Part shown: positions 1-7,385 of the stretch, piece by piece
Numbering within the stretch: the stretch's first letter is position 1
Layout: each line of letters begins with the position of its first letter
DNA from: Cudoniella acicularis
Taxonomy: Eukaryota > Ascomycota > Leotiomycetes > Helotiales > Helotiaceae
Assembly: GCA_013054445.1 (NCBI GenBank)
Contig: JAAMPI010001350.1
Location: 1 to 15,656 of the forward strand
Direction of reading: 5' to 3'
Length of the DNA: 15,656 nt
Made by a program: the position numbers and the translations under genes
Notes under the pieces: generated by a model
Database searches by the model: none
The model's input: only the letters and a program-made list of their open reading frames with translations
What the model was told of the DNA's origin: nothing

Positions 1-366
1 GCCAGCATAGTAGATTTTTGAGCCTCTGCTTTTGCCTCCGCTTTGATCATGTCCAGTGTCATGGTCAACCAAAGTGATCTATTTTGGGGTCCATACCTCG
101 CCGTCCTTGGAAATTCGAGTCGCTTTGCCAGTCTATAGATCCAAACGCGAGATGTGTCCCTCATGCTTGCCAATTGCACCCATGCAAGTATAAAACATCG
201 AATTTGACGCCGCATCGTAAGCGATACCGTCTGGGATGTCTGAAATCCCACTTTGCAGCACTCGTAGGTCTTTCCCATCAAGTGCGCATGATAGGATGCG
301 TCCTTTCAATACTCCGTTTTGTTGAGCGGTTGCGCCCACGTCGAGCATTACTAGACGACGCACCAT
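1..366 (-). pseudogene. YWTD/SMP-30-like six-bladed beta-propeller protein, 5' part, with two in-frame TAG stops; runs off the left edge
   Basis: The minus-strand frame opens at an ATG at 364-366 with a good context (caaac before ATGg) after a CT-rich leader. It begins MVRRLVMLDVGATAQ and continues through an IPDGIAYD segment, an FYTCMG blade motif and HEGHISRLDL. These resemble the first blades of LDL-receptor YWTD / SMP-30-like propellers (VRRL.MLDIG, IPDGI, Y.TNMG, GSI.R.DL). A TAG follows at 133-135, yet the same frame stays propeller-like: TGKATRISKDGEVWTPK, then a second TAG at 79-81, then ITLVDHDTG and KIYYAG at the edge. The second TAG sits exactly where family members usually read TPKQ, so CAG to TAG fits. 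No good intron would remove both stops. The family includes lactonase-like enzymes, but the substrate cannot be told. An upstream in-frame ATG at 496-498 would add 44 residues that look more like leader than protein. A sequencing error or a suppressed stop is the alternative. Confidence 0.68.
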
Positions 367-1402
367 GTTTGTCGGGGTATTGCTGAAATTTCTCTGAAAG
401 CAAGAGCGACCAGAGAGGAAGCGTGTGGAGTGGAAAATTGTACGATTCAGTTGTTTTGATAAACGAAGAATTGGGTGGACATGCTTCTGGAATATCACCT
501 CGGTAGGTGTAGTTGATGTGAGGAATTTATGTCACACAAATTCCTTTAAATCTCCAAATGGAACAGCATTACCCTGAAATTTTGACTTACTCAGTATCGT
601 GCATTTTATGTAAGAATGTGAGTGGAAATTTCGGAAGTACTGAAGTATCACGTTGAACCTGAGACCTCGGACCGTCCAAGCGGGTAATCTTGCGGGTAAA
701 GAGGACATGAGGGCCTGATTTTTTTGCTCCAGTGAGCATTACGTATTCGTCTGGAATTCAAATTTGAGTCGTTAATAATCACACTACGTCAATCTCTGTT
801 AAAAATCTGCCGCAAAGTTGCATTCGGTAAATCATCGTTTTATTTATATATTTTTGCAAGGCGCAATCTGGTTAAGTAAAGTATCAGTAGGAAAGGAGAG
901 CACGTTAAATGATCAAAAATCTACTATACAAAATTTTCAAGCCCAAGGCACCCTTAGCTAAATGTTCCGCTATACACTAAATATGTGCTAAACATGGCAT
1001 ATTAAACAATCATTGGTGTTGTTTTCCCTATATCAGGGACGCGTCGTTATGCAGAGGTCTACATTGATATGGTTATACCACAAATTGCTGATCCGCGACC
1101 AACATCCTATTACGGGAATTGGCAAGTGAAATTGTGAGTCGATTCTTAGCGCTCTGATGAAAAGTTGTTGGCAAATGCAAACGCTGCAGGCTAGATTTAT
1201 AATCTACCCGCAGTAGAATGCCGCTGGCAAAAGACCCGAACGTCATCCTCGCATAAAAGAATCTCCAAAGTTCCCGTTAAGTATTAAGCAGCATGTCCCT
1301 CAGACCATTACACATCACTAGATATCACTTCACTGTTACACATATTATATTCTTGTCACCCTGCAAAATCTAGCTTCTGTCGCTCAGTCTTTCAATTTTA
1401 CA
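367..1402. promoter_or_regulatory. Divergent intergenic region shared by the propeller pseudogene and the dehydrogenase gene
   Basis: About 1 kb with no convincing coding frame lies between two head-to-head genes, so both promoters must be here. Visible elements are an inverted repeat at 521-545, an inverted CCAAT box (ATTGG) at 1012-1016, and a TATA-like AT stretch (cataaaag) near 1253-1260, about 145 nt before the plus-strand ATG. The middle (about 780-1020) is AT-rich. That the two genes are co-regulated is inferred from their arrangement only. Confidence 0.5.
521..545. repeat. Inverted repeat, 8-bp arms, 9-nt spacer
   Basis: AGGAATTT at 521-528 is perfectly mirrored by AAATTCCT at 538-545, around the spacer atgtcacac. 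It lies about 155 nt upstream of the propeller start. The symmetry would suit binding by a dimeric regulator, but an 8-bp inverted repeat can also arise by chance in AT-rich DNA. Confidence 0.4.
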
Positions 1403-2404
1403 ATGGTCCTCGGAATCAAAACAATTGGTGTTATAGGCACGGGGGTCATAGGATCCAGCTGGACAGCACTCTTTCTTGCCAAAGGGCTTCGTGTCCTTGT
1501 TTCTGACCCTGCACCAGGTGCAAAAGACAAATTAGCTGCCTATATCAAAAAAGAGTGGCCAATACTCGAACGCATGGGCCTTACACCTGGAGCTTCACAA
1601 ACAAACTATGAGTTCGTTGATGATGTTGCAAATCACCTTGATAGAGTGGATTTCGTCCAGGAGGTGAGAAGTTACAGATGTTCCTCAATTTCACAAACTA
1701 ATTGGCTGCTGCAGAATGCTCCAGAGCAGGTTGCTTTTAAATCCAAATTGTTTGCGCTCATCGACCAAAAAGCCCATCGTGATATGATTATAGCATCCTC
1801 ATCGTCTGGAATCCCTTCATCGCAGTTCATCAAAGATTGCAAAGTCAACCCAGGTCGGATTCTCATCGGACACCCCTTCAACCCACCACACCTAATTCCT
1901 TTGGTCGAAGTGGTCCCACACGCGCAAACCAGCAGCACATCAATATCAACCGCCATAGAATTTTACCGCAGCCTTGGGAAAAGTCCGATCTTGGTGAAGA
2001 AAGAGACTCCAGGATTTATTGCGAATCGTTTACAGGCCGCTATCATTGCTGAAGCCTTCAGTCTCGTTGCTAACGGTGTGGCTTCGCCTCAAGACGTGGA
2101 TGCGGCTATCACGACAGGGTTGGGTGTCAGGTGGGCGCTTTCGGGTCCATATATGACTGCCGTTGCGGGAGGTGGTGGAGGTATAGATGGTTTTAGCAAT
2201 ATGATGAAGAAGCTGGGGCCGGCTGTGGAAGGGTGGCTGGGCGATATGGAGAGGCATAAGTTTGAGTTCTCGGATGAGAATGTAGGTGCTTTGAATGAGA
2301 GTCTGAAGCAGTGGTTGGAGAAGGAGGATCTTGTGGCGCTGAGTGAAAGACGAGAAGAAGTGCTGTTGGAGCTTCTTCGATTGAAGAAAGAACATAATGT
2401 CTGA
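1403..2404 (+). CDS. 3-hydroxyacyl-CoA dehydrogenase family protein, lambda-crystallin / L-gulonate 3-dehydrogenase type
   Basis: NAD-dependent oxidation of a 3-hydroxy acid or 3-hydroxyacyl-CoA is the expected reaction. After removing the intron at 1664-1714 the protein has 316 aa, close to the roughly 320 aa of CRYL1/LAM1-type enzymes and much shorter than multifunctional FadB. A Rossmann motif, GVIGTGVIGSSW, starts at residue 9 (GxGxxG at 12-17), with Asp35 at the end of the second strand, typical of NAD preference. Family active-site features follow: ASSSSG at 114-119, His140 in GHPFNPPH paired with Glu152 in PLVEVV, and Asn191 in PGFIANRL. The C-terminal helical domain begins with EAFSLVANGVASPQDVD and GLGVRWALSGP. 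The start has A at -3 and G at +4. L-gulonate, carnitine or a hydroxyacyl-CoA are all possible substrates; the sequence does not decide. The gene is divergent from the broken propeller gene, which might have acted on a related metabolite (inference). Confidence 0.9.
   Translation: MVLGIKTIGVIGTGVIGSSWTALFLAKGLRVLVSDPAPGAKDKLAAYIKKEWPILERMGLTPGASQTNYEFVDDVANHLDRVDFVQEVRSYRCSSISQTNWLLQNAPEQVAFKSKLFALIDQKAHRDMIIASSSSGIPSSQFIKDCKVNPGRILIGHPFNPPHLIPLVEVVPHAQTSSTSISTAIEFYRSLGKSPILVKKETPGFIANRLQAAIIAEAFSLVANGVASPQDVDAAITTGLGVRWALSGPYMTAVAGGGGGIDGFSNMMKKLGPAVEGWLGDMERHKFEFSDENVGALNESLKQWLEKEDLVALSERREEVLLELLRLKKEHNV
1664..1714 (+). other. Intron of the dehydrogenase gene (51 nt, phase 0)
   Basis: GTGAGA donor, ACTAAT branch-like site at about 1697-1702 and GCAG acceptor. 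Removing it joins VDFVQE directly to NAPEQVAFK, restoring the family's usual FVQENAPE run. Left in, it adds 17 residues that match nothing in the family. Its length is a multiple of three and it has no stop in frame, so retention would not break the reading frame. Confidence 0.88.
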
Positions 2405-3744
2405 TGGATAGGTAATAGTCGGACGGATCGCTTGAAGGAAATATTCCTTCGGCCGATTAGTGGTCGTATTTTGCGACACACCTCGAGGCATTGTTAGATA
2501 TCGTCAGAAGAGAGGAGCAGATCTTCCTTTATCACCTTAATACTTGCAAAGAAAAAATTCTTCTCAACAGTCCCCCTTTCCCCGCACCACTCTGCGATAT
2601 TAAGCGAAAACTCGTGTGCAACACTTAAAAGAACAAAATCAACCTCGAATTTTAAATTCTTGTGAATAGCTAGAAAGATAAAAATTTATGTTTGAGACTA
2701 GTTTCAAAAATATGATATTTTGAATTTACAGTGCCCTCCGCGAAATCGGGTTAGAGCCCTTCAAAACTACTAAATCACTCTTGGGCTGACACGACGTCTG
2801 ATATGACGAGAATGCAACAGGACAAATAAAGTCGAGCTACATTTTTTTGCACAAGATTTGATCGTAACACAGTGATTGTGCTTTGGAAGTGTTGGCGAAT
2901 ACGTGACTTGAGCGGTCGAAGATAAGCGGGTAACTTTTTAAGAACACTTACATAGAGTAGTAGTTTTATAAACTTTTGGTACGAAGTAAACAACTTCCCG
3001 ATTACTCTATACGGCGACCGTTTTTCTCTCGGCCGCAATAGAGCATACTTCATACCTAAAAACTCATCGCGCCGCGTAAGCACACCCACTGTAAGCGCTA
3101 TATTCCACAGTTACTAGCTATAACCTTATCTGCAAGTAATTTTTTCACAATTGCCCTATGTATATTAATCAACGAAACAATCGGCAATTTAAATAACTCT
3201 GAAATCATAACACTACTGTCCTCGGACATGTTGACATAGATTTCAGTAATCAAAAAGCATGTATTCGAAACCCACACCTACTCCGAAACCCTTTTTGATG
3301 CGAACTGTAAATATTTAGAAGAACGTCATTTCCTTAAGGAAGAAGTGTATATATCACTCCAAACCTCGAGTAAACGAAACTCCTTTCTAGCAAGGATATT
3401 CCACTCTTCTCAATCGGACAACATTGCTACCAATACAGAAAGCTGTTGTAAAAACGAATTAATCTCCAATCAAAGAAACCGGAAAAACTTGCCTTGGAAT
3501 CGCATCTGCTATCCCGAAGGCACGCTCACAAAGAAAGCGAGAGATACTATCGCAGCTGGCATTACGGGAATTTACAGCGAGACGTACCCGAAGCAATCAA
3601 CTGTTCGTTTACCTTTCTCTCTTCTACGTGCCCATTTTTGCATAATAACCACCCACCCTCTATTCATTCATCCCCATTCCCACCAGCTCTTTCTACCACG
3701 GCGGCTCCCCCTCTGATACCTTAATCCGGATCACACTCCAAAAC
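2405..3744. other. AT-rich intergenic region without a supported gene
   Basis: About 1.3 kb between the dehydrogenase and a small ORF. Low GC and homopolymer runs dominate 2530-3350. A minus-strand open frame of about 104 codons (2775-3089) starts only at GTG and matches no family I recognise. A plus-strand frame at 3345-3716 (start MYISLQTSSK) runs into the CT-rich leader of the next ORF and is also unrecognised. A TATA-like gtatatatc lies at about 3347. From 3600 the DNA becomes CT-rich, which suits the promoter and leader of the ORF at 3745. Confidence 0.5.
2727..3093. mobile_element. Possible small TA-flanked element with CAGTG termini (weak)
   Basis: TACAGTGCCCTCCGCGAAAT starts at 2727, and its partner end, read on the minus strand, is TACAGTGGGTGTGC from 3093. 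So CAGTG...CACTG is bounded by TA on both sides over about 363 bp, as in Tc1/mariner-type elements and their MITEs. Beyond these 7 bp the two ends do not match well, and there is no recognisable transposase. This could be an eroded element or chance; I estimate a few percent probability of a matching end within this distance by chance. Confidence 0.2.
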
Positions 3745-3900
3745 ATGGCTGGAATATTCACCAACGCTCAAAAAGACAACGAGTTCCTTCCTCGTGTTAA
3801 AAAAGTGTGGAAGCCGTTTTTCGATAATAAAAGATTGAGTTATGAGTTGCAACTGAAGCAGATTAAGCCGGAGGAAATTAGTTTTAATGGGTTTAGTTAG
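3745..3900 (+). CDS. Small hypothetical protein (51 aa); frame continues past the stop
   Basis: ATG at 3745 has a strong fungal start context (caaaacATGGct), directly after about 120 nt of CT-rich sequence typical of an ascomycete promoter and leader. The protein begins MAGIFTNAQKDNEFLPRVKK, is charged with a few aromatic residues, and has no signal peptide, membrane segment or domain I recognise. It ends at TAG (3898-3900). The same frame then runs 27 further codons (PSSPMSLELFQRMRREGRLL, then GWWWKMM) to TGA at 3982-3984, with the same codon habits (AGT for Ser, AGG for Arg, TTG for Leu). The true product may be a 78-79 residue protein broken by the TAG, or a genuine 51-aa protein. I know no homologue, so the coding call rests on start context and composition. 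Confidence 0.45.
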   Translation: MAGIFTNAQKDNEFLPRVKKVWKPFFDNKRLSYELQLKQIKPEEISFNGFS

Positions 3901-3984
3901 CCGAGTAGTCCAATGAGTCTTGAGTTGTTTCAGAGGATGAGGAGGGAGGGTAGGTTGTTGGGGTGGTGGTGGAAGATGATGTGA

Positions 3985-4645
3985 ATTGTTGTTGGTTTGA
4001 AAGTTGGTGGAGGATATATCGGGGATAAAAGCCAGAGAGTGGCGTGATATTGAGAAAAGGTGAATGCTTCGGTCGTGAAGAATTAAAGAGACACTAGGGA
4101 AAAGGAAAGCTGACGGATTGAAGGATAGTTGTTTCGCTCTTTAGAAAGCGAGAGGTAATTGACAACTGAATATTTAGAGGAAGCCTAAAACCGGACGAAG
4201 GGAAAGGATGAGGAGCAGAGGATTATATTTGAATATTCGACTCGAGACTTGTCAATTCGATACCGTCAAGAGAATGAGGCTGAAAGCGTAATGTTAAGTC
4301 GCTGGGCTTCATACACAAGATCATCACCCTCCTTACCATGGCTATTCAATAGAAAAGCACGCTAGCACAGAAACACAACACGCCTTTGTGATGCACATCC
4401 ACGCGACTGAGAAATGCTCTTTGATGCAAAGGTGAAGTGAATTTTAGAGCAGGTCCAAGTTTAAGGGGCGCTCGCTAAACGGACCCCTGCACTTTCTGAG
4501 TCCACCACACGTCAACCAGCAACGCGAGCCAGGGAATCGAGGAATTTCATCAACAACTTTCTCTCTCCATCAACACCAACATCCTCCATCGTGCGATACC
4601 TCGACCTACCATCTTCCTATCATCAATCCTGCAACCGCAAACACG
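3985..4645. other. Intergenic region and promoter/leader of the SAP-domain gene
   Basis: I see no coding frame here. The first part (3985-4300) is purine-rich on the plus strand, as is common in fungal 3' flanks. From about 4500 it turns into a CT/CA-rich stretch (ctttctctctccatcaacac) that leads to the ATG at 4646, as expected for a leader. An ATG at 4591 opens a 64-codon frame that overlaps the true start in another frame; if the transcript begins upstream of it, it would act as an upstream ORF. Confidence 0.5.
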
Positions 4646-5515
4646 ATGTCGGACTATGCGCAACTCAAGGTCCCGGATCTGAAGAAGATTCTGCAGGACC
4701 GCGGACTGGTGATCTCTGGCAACAAGGCGGATCTCATCGCGCGACTACAGGAACACGACAAGAAAACTGGACTAGGTGGCGGTAAGTTTCCCGATCTCAA
4801 TGCGCCTTCTCGTGTTGGAATTCTTAATGCGCGCACATACTGACTTCAATTGTGTGCAGCCGGCGAGGACGAGATTGACTGGGACGAGGACGACAACAAG
4901 ACTACAACTGCGCCGCCAGCAGAAACGGCCGCAGCTGAGGTTGAAGCATCAGTATCGAAGCCAACGCCAGCTACAACTCAGAAAGTCGATACCGAGCCAT
5001 CGAAGACTACAGAAGTAAAACCTACTGCGGGTGAAGATGCGTCGAAAGCAGGAGAGGCTGTCGCATCATCAGGGGCCACAACCACAGAGCCAGCGCCTGC
5101 CCCAGAAGCACCAAAACAAGATTTCACTGCCGGTGTTCAACAAACCGATGCGGAGAAGGAGGCAGAGAAGCGTGCGGCTCGAGCCAAGCGATTCGGTATA
5201 TCAGAGGACGACGAGGCTAAGAAGCTTACAGAACGCGCGAAAAAGTTTGGGCTGGAGAACAACGAGGCAGTAGTGAAGGGGCTAGATTCAGCACTACCAG
5301 AGCGTACTCAGCGTAGAGGTAAGAGAGGACGAGAGGGGAGAGACGACAAGCATGATGGTAGAAGCGCAAAGAGACAAACTCCAGACCGGAGAACGGCACC
5401 GACTTCCAAACCGGCGGCGGCGGCGGCTAAAAAGCCTTCAGGAAGAATTATCGATGATCCAAGTGAGAAAGCGAAGGCGGAAGCACGAGCAAAGAGGTTC
5501 CAGGCGGCGGCTTAG
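4646..5515 (+). CDS. THO1: SAP-domain mRNP protein of the Tho1/SARNP (CIP29/MOS11) family
   Basis: The predicted role is nuclear RNA and DNA binding in co-transcriptional mRNP assembly and mRNA export, where Tho1/SARNP works with the DEAD-box helicase Sub2/UAP56. After splicing out 4782-4859 the protein has 263 aa. Residues 1-40 form a SAP helix-turn-helix (YAQLKVPDLKKILQDRGL, then SGNKADLIARLQEH). Next come an acidic patch (EDEIDWDEDD) and a low-complexity Ala/Thr/Pro/Glu linker. The family's C-terminal region lies at about 142-193, with RAKRFG at 153-158 and RAKKFG at 171-176. A basic RG/K-rich tail follows (RRGKRGREGR), ending with a third RAKRF at 255-259. The tandem RAKRFG helices are what contact Sub2/UAP56 in characterised homologues (family knowledge). 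Length and order are normal for the family, and the start has A at -3. The gene symbol is by family, not by proven orthology. Confidence 0.9.
4782..4859 (+). other. Intron of the SAP-domain gene (78 nt, phase 1)
   Basis: GTAAGT donor directly after the SAP domain, CTGAC branch site at about 4840-4844 and GTGCAG acceptor. Joining the exons gives GLGG-A-GEDEIDWDED, putting the acidic patch right behind the SAP domain as in relatives. The unspliced frame stops inside the intron at 4841-4843. Confidence 0.9.
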
Positions 5516-6177
5516 ACTCATGGCCAATGAATTATGAAATGGCACGAATGGCTTTTCTGACTGCTATTCTCAGGAAGCTTCTGGGTCTGATGTATACTAG
5601 AAAATTTGAAGGCCTTGGCATCAATTAGGGGTCATGGCGTTTTCGGAAACTTGAAGATTTCGTTTCTTACGGTCCACAGGTCCAATATCTTCCCCGCATC
5701 TTTTCTCCGTTTGTTTATGCAGGTTGCCCGATTGAGAAGGTTCTGATACACAGGATCTCAGTGAGACAAGTCAAATGGGTATGTGAGAGCCGATGGCTTG
5801 CTGGAAGGAGGAATTTCGAGCGGCTGGTCTACTGTTTTTCAAGGACCTGGCTTGCGCGGATTTGGCGTTCCGTGTCTCCCATCGGAATTTTCAAGTTGTC
5901 TAGGTAAGGCGTCTGTGCGAGACGGGTAGGGTGAATCCTCGACGTTTGTGGTATCTGGAGGAGTGCGAATGAGAGTCAAGAGATCGACTTTGAGGTTCTA
6001 ATAGGCTTGATGAGGCTCCACAAGTGCGGAGTCTGTCACTTTCACTTAACCACCATTTTTGGCCGGCACGTCGGAAAAGGAGGATCCAAAGGATCCAGGT
6101 TTGATATCAAGGTGGGACCTTGATGGTCAAAAATATGACGAATCGAAATGTGAGAGTCGTTTCTGCTGACTTAATAG

Positions 6178-6750
6178 GCTCGACAGATTGAGTGCTTATG
6201 GGAGGAGTACTGGAAAGAGGACTGTGCCCCAGATCAACATGGAGACCTGGATCATGAACGGGCGGAAATCCAAGAAACCATTCCCTTCAAGGCGCCGATC
6301 CATACAGAGGCCTCAAAGGCTGTGGAAGGGGGTGGAAAGCACAAGGTTGAGGACACCCTCTTGGAGTCACGTTATTCGATGGTTCCCCAAAACTAGGAAA
6401 GCCACCCCATCCTCGGCATCCAATGAGGGGCTGGAGAACCCTGCTCAACTCCAAACGGCCTTATTAATATCCCGACGACTATAGCCCTCGGAGCCGTCGA
6501 TCGAAAAGGGTTCTGTCGGGCTAAGCAAAGTGTCGATGATCGATCAAAAGCTTCACAAAGGTTTGACTTTGAAAGTTATCAACTGCCACGTCGTCGCATG
6601 AATTTGCAAGCAATAGCCCTCTTTCCAACTGTGGCGGGTGCATCGCATGTCTGCACAGACTTCGCCACAGTGACCATGATTGCCGCCGCCAACGCACAGT
6701 CGCCACCTCCGCTAACACCGCTAATGCGCGCTTCAGCTTCGCCGGGAACG
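6178..6750 (+). pseudogene. Candidate decayed gene fragment of unknown family (weak)
   Basis: One frame starting after TTAATAG reads ARQIECLWEEYWKEDCAPDQ and continues with HGDLDHERAEIQETIPFKAP to a TAG at 6394-6396 and a TGA at 6424-6426. It is then open for 108 codons to a TGA at 6751. Extended to 7086, the frame has only 4 stops in about 303 codons, where roughly 14 are expected by chance. The first 72 codons are acidic and protein-like; the later part looks less natural. A possible upstream exon ends at 6111 (RFDIK) before a GTGGGA donor with a CTGAC branch site, phase 0. I recognise no family. Choosing the best of six frames inflates this signal. Confidence 0.27.
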
Positions 6751-7129
6751 TGATATGAAATTCCCTGGAAATCGGGATCAGAGCCCTGGGCGCTGTGAGT
6801 CAGGAGTCAGGCTGTCTCCATACGATATCAAATCTTGGGAGGCTGGATCTATCTGGGACATAACTGGGACCTCAACAAAAGATGGAATCCGTTGACCGGA
6901 TTTTACGAGTATCCGCTGGTTGGAATCGCAAGATATTGGATCGTTGTGTGTGCCAAATCAACAGTGAAGATACCGGGGTACATTTTCTCGGCTGTCAAAA
7001 CCCTAGCTGACCGAATTCTCCCACACCAACGACGTCAAATTGTTATTCCTTTTCGGGCCTGCTCTACTTGTCTTCGATTTTGCGCATAGATAGCAAGTTT
7101 CACGAGCCATTGGCTTATTCATCGTGTGA

Positions 7130-7354
7130 AAAACAAGCCAGACGGGTAAGGAGAAACATAAGGCGCATTTGGGGGTGTTCGCAGAGGAGGTTCAGGGGAA
7201 AACGGCGAACCGCCGGAAACGAGAATTATCAGAACGATTGGACGACAATATTTCTGAGGAAACCAATGAGATGGCAAAGAACTCTAGGTCCAAATCACGG
7301 TTATTTTTGATGCTCTCCAAGTATCAGCACGACCAAATGAGAGGGTTATCTTGA
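7130..7354 (+). pseudogene. Candidate exon or gene remnant, Lys/Glu-rich, unknown family (weak)
   Basis: A 74-codon open stretch without a proper ATG start lies between TGA at 7127 and TGA at 7352-7354. It reads KTSQTGKEKHKAHLGVFAEE, then NRRKRELSERLDDNISEETN, and ends LMLSKYQHDQMRGLS. The charged, helical composition resembles real protein more than chance translation. Upstream in the same frame (6821-7126) are partly protein-like segments (SIRWLESQDIGS, VKLLFLFGPALLVFDFAHR) separated by five stops. It may be the 3' end of the same decayed gene as the fragment at 6178, or a terminal exon of a gene I cannot assemble. Confidence 0.25.
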
Positions 7355-7385
7355 GGTCTCTCCCCACAGTGATAGTTGCTGTTGG

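Larger units (their letters stand above)
5516..7385. other. 1.9-kb region without an intact gene; several stop-broken gene-like frames
   Basis: The first 100-150 nt should be the 3' UTR of the SAP gene. After that no ATG-initiated frame with coding character survives, but three stretches read like protein: frame 5656-5904 (no ATG), frame 5935-6111 joined to 6178-6393 if a 66-nt GTGGGA..TTAATAG intron is assumed, and 7130-7351. None shows a domain I recognise. The region could hold a decayed gene, an unrecognised lineage-specific gene with several introns, or non-coding DNA; the two most protein-like parts are listed separately. Confidence 0.45.

Noticed and set aside
5..929. 14-bp inverted match (caaaaatctactat) between the left edge, minus strand, and 915-929
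   Set aside because: A match of this length is expected about once by chance in a window this size, and one copy lies inside the propeller coding frame.
2030..2491. Antisense open frames of 130 and 153 codons opposite the dehydrogenase 3' end
   Set aside because: They are shadows of a conserved sense gene, with low-complexity translations and no recognisable domain.
4776..5537. Plus-strand frames of 61-80 codons inside the SAP-domain gene
   Set aside because: They are out-of-frame readings of the Tho1-like coding sequence, rich in Arg and Gln.
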